Shown piece by piece: positions 25,418-34,844 of a stretch of DNA of 64,000 nucleotides. This stretch comes from CAZKBP01 sp964551015 (GTDB lineage: Bacteria > Bacteroidota > Bacteroidia > Cytophagales > Microscillaceae). The stretch lies in contig CAZKBP010000009.1 in the NCBI GenBank assembly GCA_964551015.1, positions 1 through 64,000 of the forward strand. Reading direction: 5' to 3'. The notes below the pieces were generated by a model. The model worked only from the letters and a program-made list of their open reading frames with translations. It searched no databases and was not told the DNA's origin. Every line of letters starts with the position of its first letter. Position 1 is the first letter of the stretch. Both the position numbers and the translations under genes were made by a program.

Positions 25418-25465
25418 CCCGCGAATCTCTTCCTTTAGAAATATCCAATCTTCTTATGATCAAAT

Positions 25466-27085
25466 TCAGTGCAAGAAGTATTGTAATCCACGATAGTCAA
25501 TATAGCCCCATTTGCCTTTTTGCATGACCTTGGCTAGTCCTTTATCGTTGAAATCTCGGACTTGTTGGTACTGGAAGCGTATCTTCACCTTGCCGCTCTC
25601 GTTGATGTAGCCCCATTTACCCTCCTTTTTGACGGCCAATATGCCGTGCTGGAAAAGCATAGATTCCTGAGCAGAATAGTGAATGGCCTCATAGATCAAA
25701 TCAACTACTACTTTGCCTCTACGATTAATCACGCCCCATTTGCCATCTTTCTTGACTGGAATCAGATTATATTTCCACCGAACAGGTGTTTTATTGAGTT
25801 CATAATCATAGATCAGAGGTATGACTTCTCGTCCGCGCCGATCTATAAAGCCTAATTTAGCTTGTCCGTTCAGCTTTCGCACCACAGGAGCCAGGCCGTT
25901 TTGAAAAGGAAATACGCGCTCATATTTTATCTTACCCACTACCTTGCCTTTTTCGTTCAGGAAGCCCTGCTTACCTTTTTTCATGATTCTAATGCCCCCT
26001 TCCTGAAAATATTCATCCAACAACTGATAGTCGGAGGGTATTTTTATAACTTCTCTACCCCTCGAGTTGATAAAGACCCACTGGGGATTCAAGCGAGAAA
26101 AGCTCCGGTTAACCAATGCTAGCCCTTCTTGGAAAGGATACGCCTGCCCATAACGAAAGGGTACTACCAATTGATTACGACGATTAACATAGCCCCAACT
26201 CCCTTTACGACACACCTGTACCAGTCCTTCTTTGAATGCCATTAGCTTGTAAGTTTCTGGCACAACATCATACATCAGCGGGATTACCATCTCGTTTCTT
26301 TGATTTACAAACCCTACTTTGCGTTGCTCTCCCTCTTGTTTGATCACACAGACGAGGTCTTCTGAAAAATTCCCTACGAAGTCATACTCGAGAGGAATCA
26401 CTGCATTACCAAATGTATTGATAAAACCCCATTTTCCGTCTAGTTTGACCCGAGCTAAGCCGTCTACAAATTTGATTTTAAGATAGGGAGTCGCGGGAGG
26501 GGATGGTTTCATTTTAAGAGGAGACAAACTACTCTCGAAATAGCTTTCTTCTTTGAAATGATGATCTTGCACATTTTCTACCTCAAATTGAATAGGAATC
26601 ACTTCTTTACCGTGCTGGTTGATACAGCCCCATTGGTTGCCTTGGTTGACTCCCAGTAAATTAGGAGCATCGCATTCTCGGATTAGATCGTACTCGAGAG
26701 CAATAGGCTCACCTTCATATTTGCTAGTGAAGCCCCAGCGCCCACCGTGCCCACTCGGGTCGCCACCCTGACAAACTACTACCCTTGAATCTTTGGAGGA
26801 ACCATAGATCAAATCATATTGGCAAGGCACGAATAAATACCCGTCACGGTCTAGTAAACCCCATTTCCCTGCCGATTTGACTTTTGCCAAATCTCCTACA
26901 AAAAAACGAGCCTCTTCAAATTGATATGCGATAATTTCTTTTCGATCACGATCGCTAAATCCCCATTCGTCCCCTTTGCGATAGGGAATCAGTTCTGTAT
27001 ATTGGGCTTCAGCCGTAGTAAATGATGATAGAAAATAGCTAAGAAAAAGTAATGTCTTAAGTTTTGTAAATTTACGCATACGCAT
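25466..27085 (-). CDS. Secreted WG-repeat protein (13 repeats)
   Basis: Exported 539-residue protein with an N-terminal signal peptide (ends near TAEAQ). The rest is built of WG (KWG) beta repeats. I count thirteen of the form (K/Q)WGxxxxxGxxVIP: examples KWGLLDRDGYLFVP, QWGCINQHGKEVIP, KWGFINTFGNAVIP, SWGYVNRRNQLVVP, KWGVINRRGKVVVD, KWGYINESGKVKI; three have W or G replaced (KVGFVN, QWVFIN, KQGFLN). Such proteins are common in Bacteroidota; function unknown, likely binding at the cell surface. Start could be 27085 or the ATG two codons in (27079). Confidence 0.9.
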   Translation of the reverse strand: MRMRKFTKLKTLLFLSYFLSSFTTAEAQYTELIPYRKGDEWGFSDRDRKEIIAYQFEEARFFVGDLAKVKSAGKWGLLDRDGYLFVPCQYDLIYGSSKDSRVVVCQGGDPSGHGGRWGFTSKYEGEPIALEYDLIRECDAPNLLGVNQGNQWGCINQHGKEVIPIQFEVENVQDHHFKEESYFESSLSPLKMKPSPPATPYLKIKFVDGLARVKLDGKWGFINTFGNAVIPLEYDFVGNFSEDLVCVIKQEGEQRKVGFVNQRNEMVIPLMYDVVPETYKLMAFKEGLVQVCRKGSWGYVNRRNQLVVPFRYGQAYPFQEGLALVNRSFSRLNPQWVFINSRGREVIKIPSDYQLLDEYFQEGGIRIMKKGKQGFLNEKGKVVGKIKYERVFPFQNGLAPVVRKLNGQAKLGFIDRRGREVIPLIYDYELNKTPVRWKYNLIPVKKDGKWGVINRRGKVVVDLIYEAIHYSAQESMLFQHGILAVKKEGKWGYINESGKVKIRFQYQQVRDFNDKGLAKVMQKGKWGYIDYRGLQYFLH

Positions 27086-27160
27086 TTAGTTCCTTCTGTT
27101 TGTATTCGGTAATACCGCTTCTAGTGCTTCTGTATCCAAGATTCCGATGCAAATTCATAG

Positions 27161-27187
27161 TTGATCAGACGGAAATGCTTAAATTTG
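27161..27187 (+). promoter_or_regulatory. Candidate promoter TTG-N16-TAAATTTG
   Basis: TTG at 27161-27163 and TAAATTTG at 27180-27187, the best-spaced pair found in this window on the plus strand, 66 bases before the CocE-type hydrolase. Confidence 0.45.
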
Positions 27188-27252
27188 ACCTGATGAGTAT
27201 CTTCGTCTCTATTCGTTTAATTCTACTACTAATCTATGCAAAATAATCTCTT

Positions 27253-29154
27253 ATGAAAAAATTTTACTGCCTTACTATTTACCTAATCGCGCATAGCCTG
27301 CATTTTGCCTACCAGCTCCACGCACAAATGGACGAACGGGCACTTTGGCTACAAGAAAACTATCAAAAACGGGAATACCGCATCCCCATGCGAGACGGCA
27401 CTGCGCTTTACACGGCGGTCTATACCCCCCGAGATGCTTCCGAAGAAAATCGCTATCCTATCCTAATGAAACGTACCTGTTACAGTTGTCGTCCCTATGG
27501 TTCAGAGGATTTCCCTTCTAGAATTGGCCCCTCTTCTCATTTAGAAAGGGAGAAATATATTTTCGTGTGTCAAGACGTGAGAGGACGCTATATGTCTGAG
27601 GGAAGCTTTGACAATATGCGCCCCCAACTGCCCGACGACCAAAAAAGTCTAAAGAAAAAACAAGCCATTGACGAAAGCTCGGACACCTACGATACAATTG
27701 ATTGGCTCATGAAAAACCTTCCTTATCATAACGGCAACGTGGGGCAGTGGGGTATTTCTTACCCAGGTTTTTATGCCGCCGCTGGTGTTCTTAGTCGGCA
27801 TCCCGCTCTAAAAGCCTCTTCTCCACAGGCACCGATTGCTGATTTTTTCTTTGATGATTTTCATCATCACGGGGCTTACTTCTTGAGTTACTGGTTGGCT
27901 ACGGCGGTTTTTGGCTATCAGAAGGACACTTTAGAAACCGACCGCTGGTATAGATTTTCTGATCCGGGCATGCCTGATATGTATGAGTTTTACTTGAATA
28001 TGGGTTCTCTGAAAAATGCAGATCAATACTATGGGGAAGATAATTTTTTCTGGCAGCAATTGACCGAGCATCCAAACTATGATGAATTTTGGCAGAAACG
28101 CAATTTATTACCCCATTTGGATGACATCGAGCACGCAGTGATGATCGTGGGCGGCTGGTTTGATGCCGAAGACCTTTACGGCCCACTCAATATCTACAAG
28201 ACCATCGAGAAAAATAACCCAGGAACTTACAATACCATTGTCATGGGCCCCTGGAGCCACGGCGACTGGGCGCGCGACCGAGCGCATCAGATGGTGGGTA
28301 ATATTCATTTTGGAGAAGGCATTTCCGAATTCTACCAGAAAGAGATCGAGATGCCTTTTTTCAATCACTTTCTCAAGGAGAAACCCCAAGCAGACCTTCC
28401 CGAAGCCTATCTTTTTGATACGGGAAAAAAAGAATGGAAAAAATTTGACCAATGGCCCAGCCCACAAGCGAAGAAGCAAAAATTTTATTTGAATGCAGCG
28501 GAAAAATTAAGCCAAGCCGAGCCTCCAAACCAGCAAAGCTTCTCCGAGTTTGTCAGCGACCCTCACAAACCCGTGCCCTATACCGAAGATATCAAGATGG
28601 TATTTACGCCTCGCAAATACATGACTGACGATCAGCGCTTCGCGGGCAGAAGACCCGATGTGCTCGTCTTTGAGAGTGAAGTATTAGCAGAAGACCTCAC
28701 TTTGGGAGGTGAAATCTTAGCCAATCTCTACGTGAGCACCTCAGAAACAGCCGCCGACTGGGTCGTGAAGCTCATTGATGTTTACCCGCCCGATGAGCCT
28801 AACCACGAGCTGACGCCTCAGCACATTAAGCTAGGAGGCTATGAGCAAATGGTGCGGAGCGAGGCCATTCGTGGGCGCTTTCGGGAGAGCTATTCTGAGC
28901 CTAAGCCCTTTGCACCTAATCAAGTGACGCCCATTCAGTTGCCTCTGCAGGATGTTTTGCATACTTTCAAAAAAGGGCATCGGATCATGGTGCAGATCCA
29001 AAGTACTTGGTTTCCTTTGATTGATCGTAACCCTCAAAAATACGTGGATAACATCTTTGAAGCCGAAGACACAGACTTTATCCCCGCTACCCATCGCGTG
29101 TATCATTCACAAGAGTATCCTTCTTATCTAGAAGTAGAAATCTTAGGAAACTAA
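27253..29154 (+). CDS. CocE/NonD family hydrolase (X-Pro peptidase S15-like), secreted
   Basis: Exported 633-residue serine hydrolase with signal peptide ending at LHAQ. Catalytic residues: Ser169 in GQWGISYPGF (the GxSYxG motif), Asp304 in GGWFDAED and His336 in GPWSHGD. The C-terminal half (about 400-633) is the jelly-roll domain of this family (TLGGEILANLYVSTSETAADW). Members are alpha-amino-acid ester hydrolases, cocaine esterases or X-prolyl dipeptidases; a role in peptide degradation is the simplest guess and fits the metallopeptidase that follows 140 bases downstream. Confidence 0.92.
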   Translation: MKKFYCLTIYLIAHSLHFAYQLHAQMDERALWLQENYQKREYRIPMRDGTALYTAVYTPRDASEENRYPILMKRTCYSCRPYGSEDFPSRIGPSSHLEREKYIFVCQDVRGRYMSEGSFDNMRPQLPDDQKSLKKKQAIDESSDTYDTIDWLMKNLPYHNGNVGQWGISYPGFYAAAGVLSRHPALKASSPQAPIADFFFDDFHHHGAYFLSYWLATAVFGYQKDTLETDRWYRFSDPGMPDMYEFYLNMGSLKNADQYYGEDNFFWQQLTEHPNYDEFWQKRNLLPHLDDIEHAVMIVGGWFDAEDLYGPLNIYKTIEKNNPGTYNTIVMGPWSHGDWARDRAHQMVGNIHFGEGISEFYQKEIEMPFFNHFLKEKPQADLPEAYLFDTGKKEWKKFDQWPSPQAKKQKFYLNAAEKLSQAEPPNQQSFSEFVSDPHKPVPYTEDIKMVFTPRKYMTDDQRFAGRRPDVLVFESEVLAEDLTLGGEILANLYVSTSETAADWVVKLIDVYPPDEPNHELTPQHIKLGGYEQMVRSEAIRGRFRESYSEPKPFAPNQVTPIQLPLQDVLHTFKKGHRIMVQIQSTWFPLIDRNPQKYVDNIFEAEDTDFIPATHRVYHSQEYPSYLEVEILGN

Positions 29155-29294
29155 ATAGAAGCTTGATTTTAAAGGCTTTATCCAAGTGATTTGCCATTTT
29201 AATTGTGTCAAACAATTTTTTATGTTTAAATTGAAAACCCAATCGTCTTAAAACCAAGTCGATCTTAATTTTTTCCATATAAACGTGCTTTATT

Positions 29295-31505
29295 ATGAAG
29301 AAACTGATATTATTCCTATTGGTGGCTTATGCTTTTCAAGGCTTTGCCCAAAAACAATTTCCTTACAAAAGCTCTAAGTTTGAGCAATTGGGAGAAGAAT
29401 TACCCACGCCTAATGTCTATCGGGCGGGCGACGGTTCACCCGGACCAGAATATTGGCAGCAACGGGCTGATTACAAAATCCAAGTGGAGCTAGATGAAGA
29501 GCAGAACTTCATCACGGGAAGCGAAACCATTACTTATTACAATAATTCTCCCCAAGAACTCAAATATCTTTGGGTACAATTAGACCAAAACCGTTACGGC
29601 AAAGATTCTGATACCTACTCTACTTCCACTTTTTCTATCTCGGAGCAGAATATCAGAGGTCTGGTGGGTATGGCCGTTTCTTCGAACAGCAAGTATGGCT
29701 TTCAGATCAAAGCCGTCAAAGATGCCCAAGGGAAAGAACTCACTTACTTGGTCAATAAAACGATGATGCGCATCGAGCTACCTGAGCCACTCAAAGCCGA
29801 AGGGGGCAAGTTTACTTTCTCGATTGATTGGGAAAATTTTGTCCGCGAACGCCTTAAAGTAGGTGGCCGTGGTGGCTATGAGCATTTCCCAGAAGATGGT
29901 AACAATGTGTATTCCTTGGCACAGTGGTACCCCAGAATGTGCGTATATGACGATGTAAATGGCTGGCAAAATAAGCAATTCCTCGGTAGAGGAGAGTTTG
30001 CGCTCCCTTTCGGGAATTTTGAGGTTTCTATTACCGTGCCCGAAGATCATATCATTGCTTCTACTGGAGAGCTACAGAATCCCCAAGAAGTGCTCACCGA
30101 TGAACAAAGGAAAAGATGGGAGCAAGCCAAAAATACTCAAGATCCCGTTGTGATCGTAACGCAGGAAGAAGCTACCGAAAAAGAAAAAAGCAAGGCCAGC
30201 AAAAAACAAACCTGGACTTACCAAGCCGAAAATGTGCGCGACTTTGCCTGGGCTAGTTCTCGTAAATTTATCTGGGATGCTATGCAAGTGGACGTGGAAG
30301 GCAAAAAAGTTTGGGCCATGTCTTACTATCCCAAAGAAGCGAATCCACTGTGGGGGGATTATTCTACCCGCCTGATCGCGCTAACTCTGGAAACTTACTC
30401 TGCGCATACTTTCGCTTATCCTTATCCCGTGGCCATTTCGGTAGAAGCATCCAATGGCATGGAGTATCCCATGATTTGCTATAACTACGGTCGCCCCAAT
30501 CCCGACGGAACCATCTCAGAACGTACACGCAATGGAATGTTCGGGGTGATTATCCACGAAGTAGGCCACAATTATTTCCCCATGATTGTCAATTCAGATG
30601 AGCGTCAGTGGACTTGGATGGATGAAGGCTTGAATTCTTTTTGTCAATATCTGACCGAGGTCAAAGTGCCAGAGCAACCTTGGGCACCTGAGGTTTATAA
30701 GGATGGTTTCCCTTCTCGTCGTGGCCCTGCCAAAAATATCATTCCGTATATGCGTTCCGAACCTGATCGCATGGTGCCCATTATGACCAACTCCGAGTCT
30801 GTATTGCAATTTGGAAATAATGCCTACGGAAAACCCGCCACTGCTTTAAATATCCTACGCGAAACCGTGATGGGGCACGAGCTATTTGACTATGCTTTCA
30901 AGCAATACGCGCAAAGATGGATGTTTAAGCACCCCATGCCCGCTGATTTCTTCCGTACCATGGAAGACGCTTCTGCCGTGGATTTGGATTGGTTCTGGAG
31001 AGGTTGGTTTTACACGACCGAAGCTTGCGATATCGCCATCGAGGAGGTAGAATTGTTTCGTATCAATGAGGATGAGGCCGTGGCAAGTACGGAGACAGGG
31101 CTGATTCAACCCAAGCGTATTGATCCTGCTCTCTTAGAAACGCTGTACACAGCTTATGAGCAAAGAGGGCTGACCGTTACCGCTGAAGAAAAAGCCTCTT
31201 TGAGCGCTGATAAATATTACTACAATGTGAAATTCAGAAATGTAGGGGGCTTATTGATGCCTATTATCCTACAAATGAATTTCAAAGATGGCACCAGTGA
31301 AACAGTCAGAGTACCCGCTGAGGTGTGGAGACAAAATCCCGAAGAAGCCGATAAAGTTTTCATGTCTGATAAAGAAGTGGTTTCTTTTGTACTAGATCCA
31401 GAGGAAGAAACTGCTGACATTGATACGGAAAATAATACTTTCCCAAGAACTGAAGGCTCGGATTCTAAGTTTAAAGATTTTAAGAAAAATCAAGAAAACG
31501 AGTAA
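29295..31505 (+). CDS. M1 family metallopeptidase, secreted
   Basis: Exported zinc peptidase with signal peptide ending at GFAQ (MKKLILFLLVAYAFQG). The zinc motif HEVGH is at 421-425 and Glu444 in DEGLN completes the HEXXH-x18-E site, but the aminopeptidase motif GAMEN is replaced by ASNGMEYP, which is common in the Bacteroidota M1 branch. N-terminal YKIQVELDEEQNFITGSETI is the usual M1 beta domain. At 736 residues it lacks the long C-terminal HEAT domain of the M1 enzyme at 2464. Likely digests extracellular or periplasmic peptides. A small conserved gene follows. Confidence 0.93.
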   Translation: MKKLILFLLVAYAFQGFAQKQFPYKSSKFEQLGEELPTPNVYRAGDGSPGPEYWQQRADYKIQVELDEEQNFITGSETITYYNNSPQELKYLWVQLDQNRYGKDSDTYSTSTFSISEQNIRGLVGMAVSSNSKYGFQIKAVKDAQGKELTYLVNKTMMRIELPEPLKAEGGKFTFSIDWENFVRERLKVGGRGGYEHFPEDGNNVYSLAQWYPRMCVYDDVNGWQNKQFLGRGEFALPFGNFEVSITVPEDHIIASTGELQNPQEVLTDEQRKRWEQAKNTQDPVVIVTQEEATEKEKSKASKKQTWTYQAENVRDFAWASSRKFIWDAMQVDVEGKKVWAMSYYPKEANPLWGDYSTRLIALTLETYSAHTFAYPYPVAISVEASNGMEYPMICYNYGRPNPDGTISERTRNGMFGVIIHEVGHNYFPMIVNSDERQWTWMDEGLNSFCQYLTEVKVPEQPWAPEVYKDGFPSRRGPAKNIIPYMRSEPDRMVPIMTNSESVLQFGNNAYGKPATALNILRETVMGHELFDYAFKQYAQRWMFKHPMPADFFRTMEDASAVDLDWFWRGWFYTTEACDIAIEEVELFRINEDEAVASTETGLIQPKRIDPALLETLYTAYEQRGLTVTAEEKASLSADKYYYNVKFRNVGGLLMPIILQMNFKDGTSETVRVPAEVWRQNPEEADKVFMSDKEVVSFVLDPEEETADIDTENNTFPRTEGSDSKFKDFKKNQENE

Positions 31506-31570
31506 AAGTAGTTAGTAGTTTTGAGCTGTTGGTTGTTATTCAACTGACAACAAAAATAAGCACCAAAGTT

Positions 31571-31882
31571 ATGAACATTCAAGTCATCTGTATCAACGAC
31601 AAAGGGCGACCCAATGAAGTACCCACCAACCGTTGGGTTAAAGCTGGGGAGACTTATCACATCACGCAAATTGACCGAATGAATGTCCAAGGAGGCATTT
31701 ATGGCTGTAAATTGGCTGAAATCAATAATGACGATTTAGCTCCTTATCAGTATTTTCGTTTGGATCGCTTTGCTGTTCCCGTAGATATTCAAGAGGAAGA
31801 AGAAAATCTTGATAAAATTGATATTAGTGAATTAGAAGAAATTCTTAATCCACAAAAAAGTCCCGAAAAAATAGATTCTTAA
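31571..31882 (+). CDS. Small conserved protein of unknown function
   Basis: 103-residue acidic protein; ATG 31571 is preferred over an upstream non-ATG start because it opens MNIQVICINDKGRPNEVP. The first 75 residues look like one compact beta-rich domain (TNRWVKAGETYHITQIDRM, GIYGCKLAEI, YFRLDRFAVPV), then a disordered acidic tail. I do not recognise the family. It lies 65 bases after the M1 gene and is closed by a terminator at 31988. Confidence 0.7.
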   Translation: MNIQVICINDKGRPNEVPTNRWVKAGETYHITQIDRMNVQGGIYGCKLAEINNDDLAPYQYFRLDRFAVPVDIQEEEENLDKIDISELEEILNPQKSPEKIDS

Positions 31883-31987
31883 CCCGTTTTTTGTGGTGGC
31901 TTATCAATGATGAATATTTTTTCTCAGGTTTCTGCTGATATTTCACAGAAAGTTACTTAGCCTTATGTAAGTTAACGAATACCAAAG

Positions 31988-32018
31988 ACCTGATCGGTTC
32001 ATATCGATTGGGTTTTTT
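31988..32018 (+). terminator. Rho-independent terminator
   Basis: Nine-base stem (31988-31996 with 32005-32013, two G-T wobbles) around an 8-base loop, followed by TTTTTT. Lies between the small conserved gene and the polyprenyl synthase gene. Confidence 0.65.
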
Positions 32019-32108
32019 ATTTTTGTATTGGCTTCTAAAATCTCGAGCATCCAGAAAAAACGCTAAAAACATACCAACGACAACGAATAATTCACAACTA
32101 GATTAACC

Positions 32109-33098
32109 GTGATTCACCTAACACGCCTTTCTAAATTATTTCCAGCGCTTCGTCTGATTTATCAGAATATGCAAAGACAAATGCAGTTTAATGCCAAACT
32201 ATTAGTACCTCTTTTGCAAACCGAAGCCAATGATGGCTCCCTACAGAAAAAAGACCTGCGCCGTATGCGGGACTACCCCGTGCAGTTCATTGCTTTCTTT
32301 GCTGATCTCATGGGCATTTTGAGAGGGCAGCCTCTGCAGGAGCTGGAGAGAAAACGCATTACCTATTTTGCCGCCTTTCTTTGTCTCTATGATGATTTCC
32401 TAGACGAAGCTACCCTCGATGACCAAGCCCTCTGGCGGTTATATAAGCATCCTGAGCAATTCTTGGCCAGCAATACCAAGGAGCAAACCGCCGTCATGCT
32501 TCTCCGAGAACTGTATCAAATTTTTCTCGCCAGAGGTAGTTTTGATCAAATTTTCCAGAAGTTTTATCAAGCTCAATTAGAAAGTCGTCAACAATTCACT
32601 TCAAAACATCTGAATCGAGAGCAAATTCGGCAGATTAGTTTTGACAAAGGAGGATACGCGCTCCTACTATCTCGCCTGTTGATGGATCATCCTCTGGATA
32701 CAGCAGAGCAAGAAGCGGTCTATCAATTGGGTGCCTGGTTTCAAATATTAGATGACATCCTCGATATAGCCGTTGATCGTGAGAATGGTATACTTAGTCT
32801 GGCTACTTCGGTTAGGGATGTTCAGGTTTTGATAGAAGATTTGTCTCGGCAAACACGCGAAGTATTTGCTAGTTTTCGTGCGCTACCTTATCCTGCAGGA
32901 CTGACCGAAAGCGTTTTATTCTTACTATTTCTGATTGGCACCTCAGGTAAAATTCATTTGCACCGGCTCCGAGGTTTGCAAGGAAGCAAACCGAGGTTTG
33001 AACTCGATCAATACACGAAAGAGGAAATACTATGGCGTGAAAATCGCTTTTCAAACTATTGGATTGGGTTGTGGTATATCCTGAAAGACCAGTATTGA
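32109..33098 (+). CDS. Polyprenyl synthetase-like protein, divergent
   Basis: All-helical isoprenoid-synthase fold protein, 329 residues. First Asp-rich motif DDFLD at 95-99 and second motif in FQILDDILD with Asp215, Asp216, Asp219 are both intact. The FDKGGYALLL segment at about 178-188 takes the place of the usual Lys-Thr-Ala helix. The N-terminal arm lacks the conserved GKR..P.L motif of typical trans-prenyltransferases, so the product and even catalysis are uncertain; a quinone or carotenoid chain is possible. Start is GTG 32109; ATG at codon 21 is an alternative. It stands alone, closed upstream by a terminator. Confidence 0.72.
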   Translation: MIHLTRLSKLFPALRLIYQNMQRQMQFNAKLLVPLLQTEANDGSLQKKDLRRMRDYPVQFIAFFADLMGILRGQPLQELERKRITYFAAFLCLYDDFLDEATLDDQALWRLYKHPEQFLASNTKEQTAVMLLRELYQIFLARGSFDQIFQKFYQAQLESRQQFTSKHLNREQIRQISFDKGGYALLLSRLLMDHPLDTAEQEAVYQLGAWFQILDDILDIAVDRENGILSLATSVRDVQVLIEDLSRQTREVFASFRALPYPAGLTESVLFLLFLIGTSGKIHLHRLRGLQGSKPRFELDQYTKEEILWRENRFSNYWIGLWYILKDQY

Positions 33099-33279
33099 GC
33101 ACCTAGATTTGCGATTACTAATTAATCTTGCTAATATAATGAAGTGCTTTGTTAGGAAGTAGAAAATACTCTATCTTGCAGATAGACAATTAAAATTCAA
33201 GCAAATAAAATCACAGAACACCTCCCGGGATCAATCAGGGGGCAAAGACTTGAAAAGAGCAAACAACCAACAACTACTG

Positions 33280-33714
33280 ATGCAGGTAAAAATCATTAAC
33301 CGATCTCCTTTCTCGCTTCCTGAGTATGCAACGCCAGGCTCCTCTGGCATGGACATCAGGGCACATCTAGACCAAGCCCTCACCCTTGCACCCATGGCAC
33401 GTGCGTTGGTTCCGACTGGTCTTTATCTGGAATTACCCCAAGGACTCGAGGCGCAGCTACGCCCTCGCAGTGGTTTGGCGGCTAAGCACGGGATCACTTT
33501 ACTGAATGCTCCGGGCACCATCGATCAGGATTATCACGGAGAAATTAAGGTAATTTTAGTGAATTTGTCTCAGGAAAATTTTACCGTTCAGCCCGGAGAT
33601 CGCATCGCGCAAATGGTCATTTGTCGCTTTGAGCATATTGAATGGCTAGCCACAGGGCAAATCTCTGACTCAGAGAGAGGAAGTGGTGGTTTTGGTAGTA
33701 CTGGGCTAAGTTAA
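33280..33714 (+). CDS. dut: dUTP diphosphatase
   Basis: Hydrolyses dUTP to dUMP and pyrophosphate, keeping uracil out of DNA; homotrimer in the cytoplasm. All five motifs are present: SSGMDIRA (21-28), RPRSGLA (61-67), GTIDQDYHGEI (79-89), GDRIAQMV (106-113) and the C-terminal P-loop-like RGSGGFGSTG (133-142). I start at ATG 33280 (MQVKIINRS); an open TTG start at 33250 adds ten residues. First gene of the plus-strand envelope operon: nucleotidyltransferase, TPR, DUF4292 and EnvC-like genes follow. Confidence 0.95.
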   Translation: MQVKIINRSPFSLPEYATPGSSGMDIRAHLDQALTLAPMARALVPTGLYLELPQGLEAQLRPRSGLAAKHGITLLNAPGTIDQDYHGEIKVILVNLSQENFTVQPGDRIAQMVICRFEHIEWLATGQISDSERGSGGFGSTGLS

Positions 33715-33824
33715 ATGGTTTAAAGAAGAAAACTCCTTTGTTTGAAAACTATATTGTATTTTCCCGTAGCAAAATATATAGCCTTGTTTCATTATTCTAA
33801 ATATTATACCTAAATAAAGACACA

Positions 33825-34835
33825 ATGAGAATCATCATCCCTATGGCGGGTCGCGGCACCCGTCTTCGCCCTCACACGTTGACTGTTCCTAAGCCTTTGG
33901 TACCGATCGCGGGCAAGCCTATCGTCCATCGTTTGGTAGAAGATATCGTCAAGGTTTGCAATCAATCCGTAGAAGAAATTGCTTTTATTATTGGTAAAGA
34001 CTTTGGTAGTGAGGTAGAAACCCAACTCCGTCATATTGCCGAACAGGTGGGTTCTAAGGGAAGTATCTACTATCAGGAAGAGAAACTCGGTACCGCACAC
34101 GCCATCCTTTGTGCCAAAGAATCTATGGAAGGTAATCTCGTGGTGGCCTTCGCAGATACTTTATTCAATGCCAACTTTACACTAGATGCCTCCGAAGAAG
34201 GCATTATTTGGGTACAAAAAGTAGAAGACCCCACCGCCTACGGAGTTGTAAAAATAAATGAAAATAACGAAATTACAGATTTCGTAGAGAAACCCAAAGA
34301 ATTTGTATCTGATTTGGCCATTATCGGTATCTATTACTTCAAAGATGGAACTTACCTAAAAGACGAGTTACAATACCTCTTAGATAACGATATCAAAGAC
34401 CGTGGTGAATATCAAATTACCAATGCTTTGGAGAATATGAAAAACAAAGGCACCAAATTCAGACCCGGCGAAGTAGCCGAATGGCTGGATTGTGGAAACA
34501 AAGAAGCGGCGGTCTATACCAACCAACGCTATCTGGAGTATATCAAAGATACCAAGCTCGTGGCAGACTCCGCTAAGCTCGTGAATACCACCGTCATCCC
34601 ACCTGTCTCCGTGGGAGAAAATGTTGAAATCCACAACAGTGTAATCGGCCCTCACGTCTCCATTGGCGACGAGACACAGGTGCACGATTCTATCATCAAA
34701 AACTCCATTATCCAAGCAAAAAGCCAAATTAAAGACGCTAACTTGGCCAATTCTATGATCGGTAATTTTGTTCAATATACAGGCAAGGTTTCTGATCTGA
34801 GTATAGGAGACTACAATCAACTGAAAGAATCATAA
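33825..34835 (+). CDS. Sugar nucleotidyltransferase with left-handed beta-helix tail
   Basis: Nucleoside-diphosphate-sugar pyrophosphorylase: transfers NMP to a hexose-1-phosphate, giving an NDP-sugar for glycan synthesis. The N-terminal motif MAGRGTRLRPHTLTVPKPLV is intact, with the metal-binding AFADT around 107, and NITDFVEKPKE-type segment at about 148-160. Residues about 250-336 form hexapeptide repeats (VEIHNSVIGPHVSIG) as in GlmU/RmlA-family enzymes with LbH domains. The exact sugar and base are not clear from sequence; glucose-1-P thymidylyl- or uridylyltransferase are likely. The TPR gene starts 9 bases downstream. Confidence 0.9.
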   Translation: MRIIIPMAGRGTRLRPHTLTVPKPLVPIAGKPIVHRLVEDIVKVCNQSVEEIAFIIGKDFGSEVETQLRHIAEQVGSKGSIYYQEEKLGTAHAILCAKESMEGNLVVAFADTLFNANFTLDASEEGIIWVQKVEDPTAYGVVKINENNEITDFVEKPKEFVSDLAIIGIYYFKDGTYLKDELQYLLDNDIKDRGEYQITNALENMKNKGTKFRPGEVAEWLDCGNKEAAVYTNQRYLEYIKDTKLVADSAKLVNTTVIPPVSVGENVEIHNSVIGPHVSIGDETQVHDSIIKNSIIQAKSQIKDANLANSMIGNFVQYTGKVSDLSIGDYNQLKES

Positions 34836-34844
34836 AAATAGCCT

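Noticed and set aside
34380..34820. 146-codon minus-strand frame in the nucleotidyltransferase gene
   Set aside because: Antisense to conserved hexapeptide repeats; no start context or neighbours.
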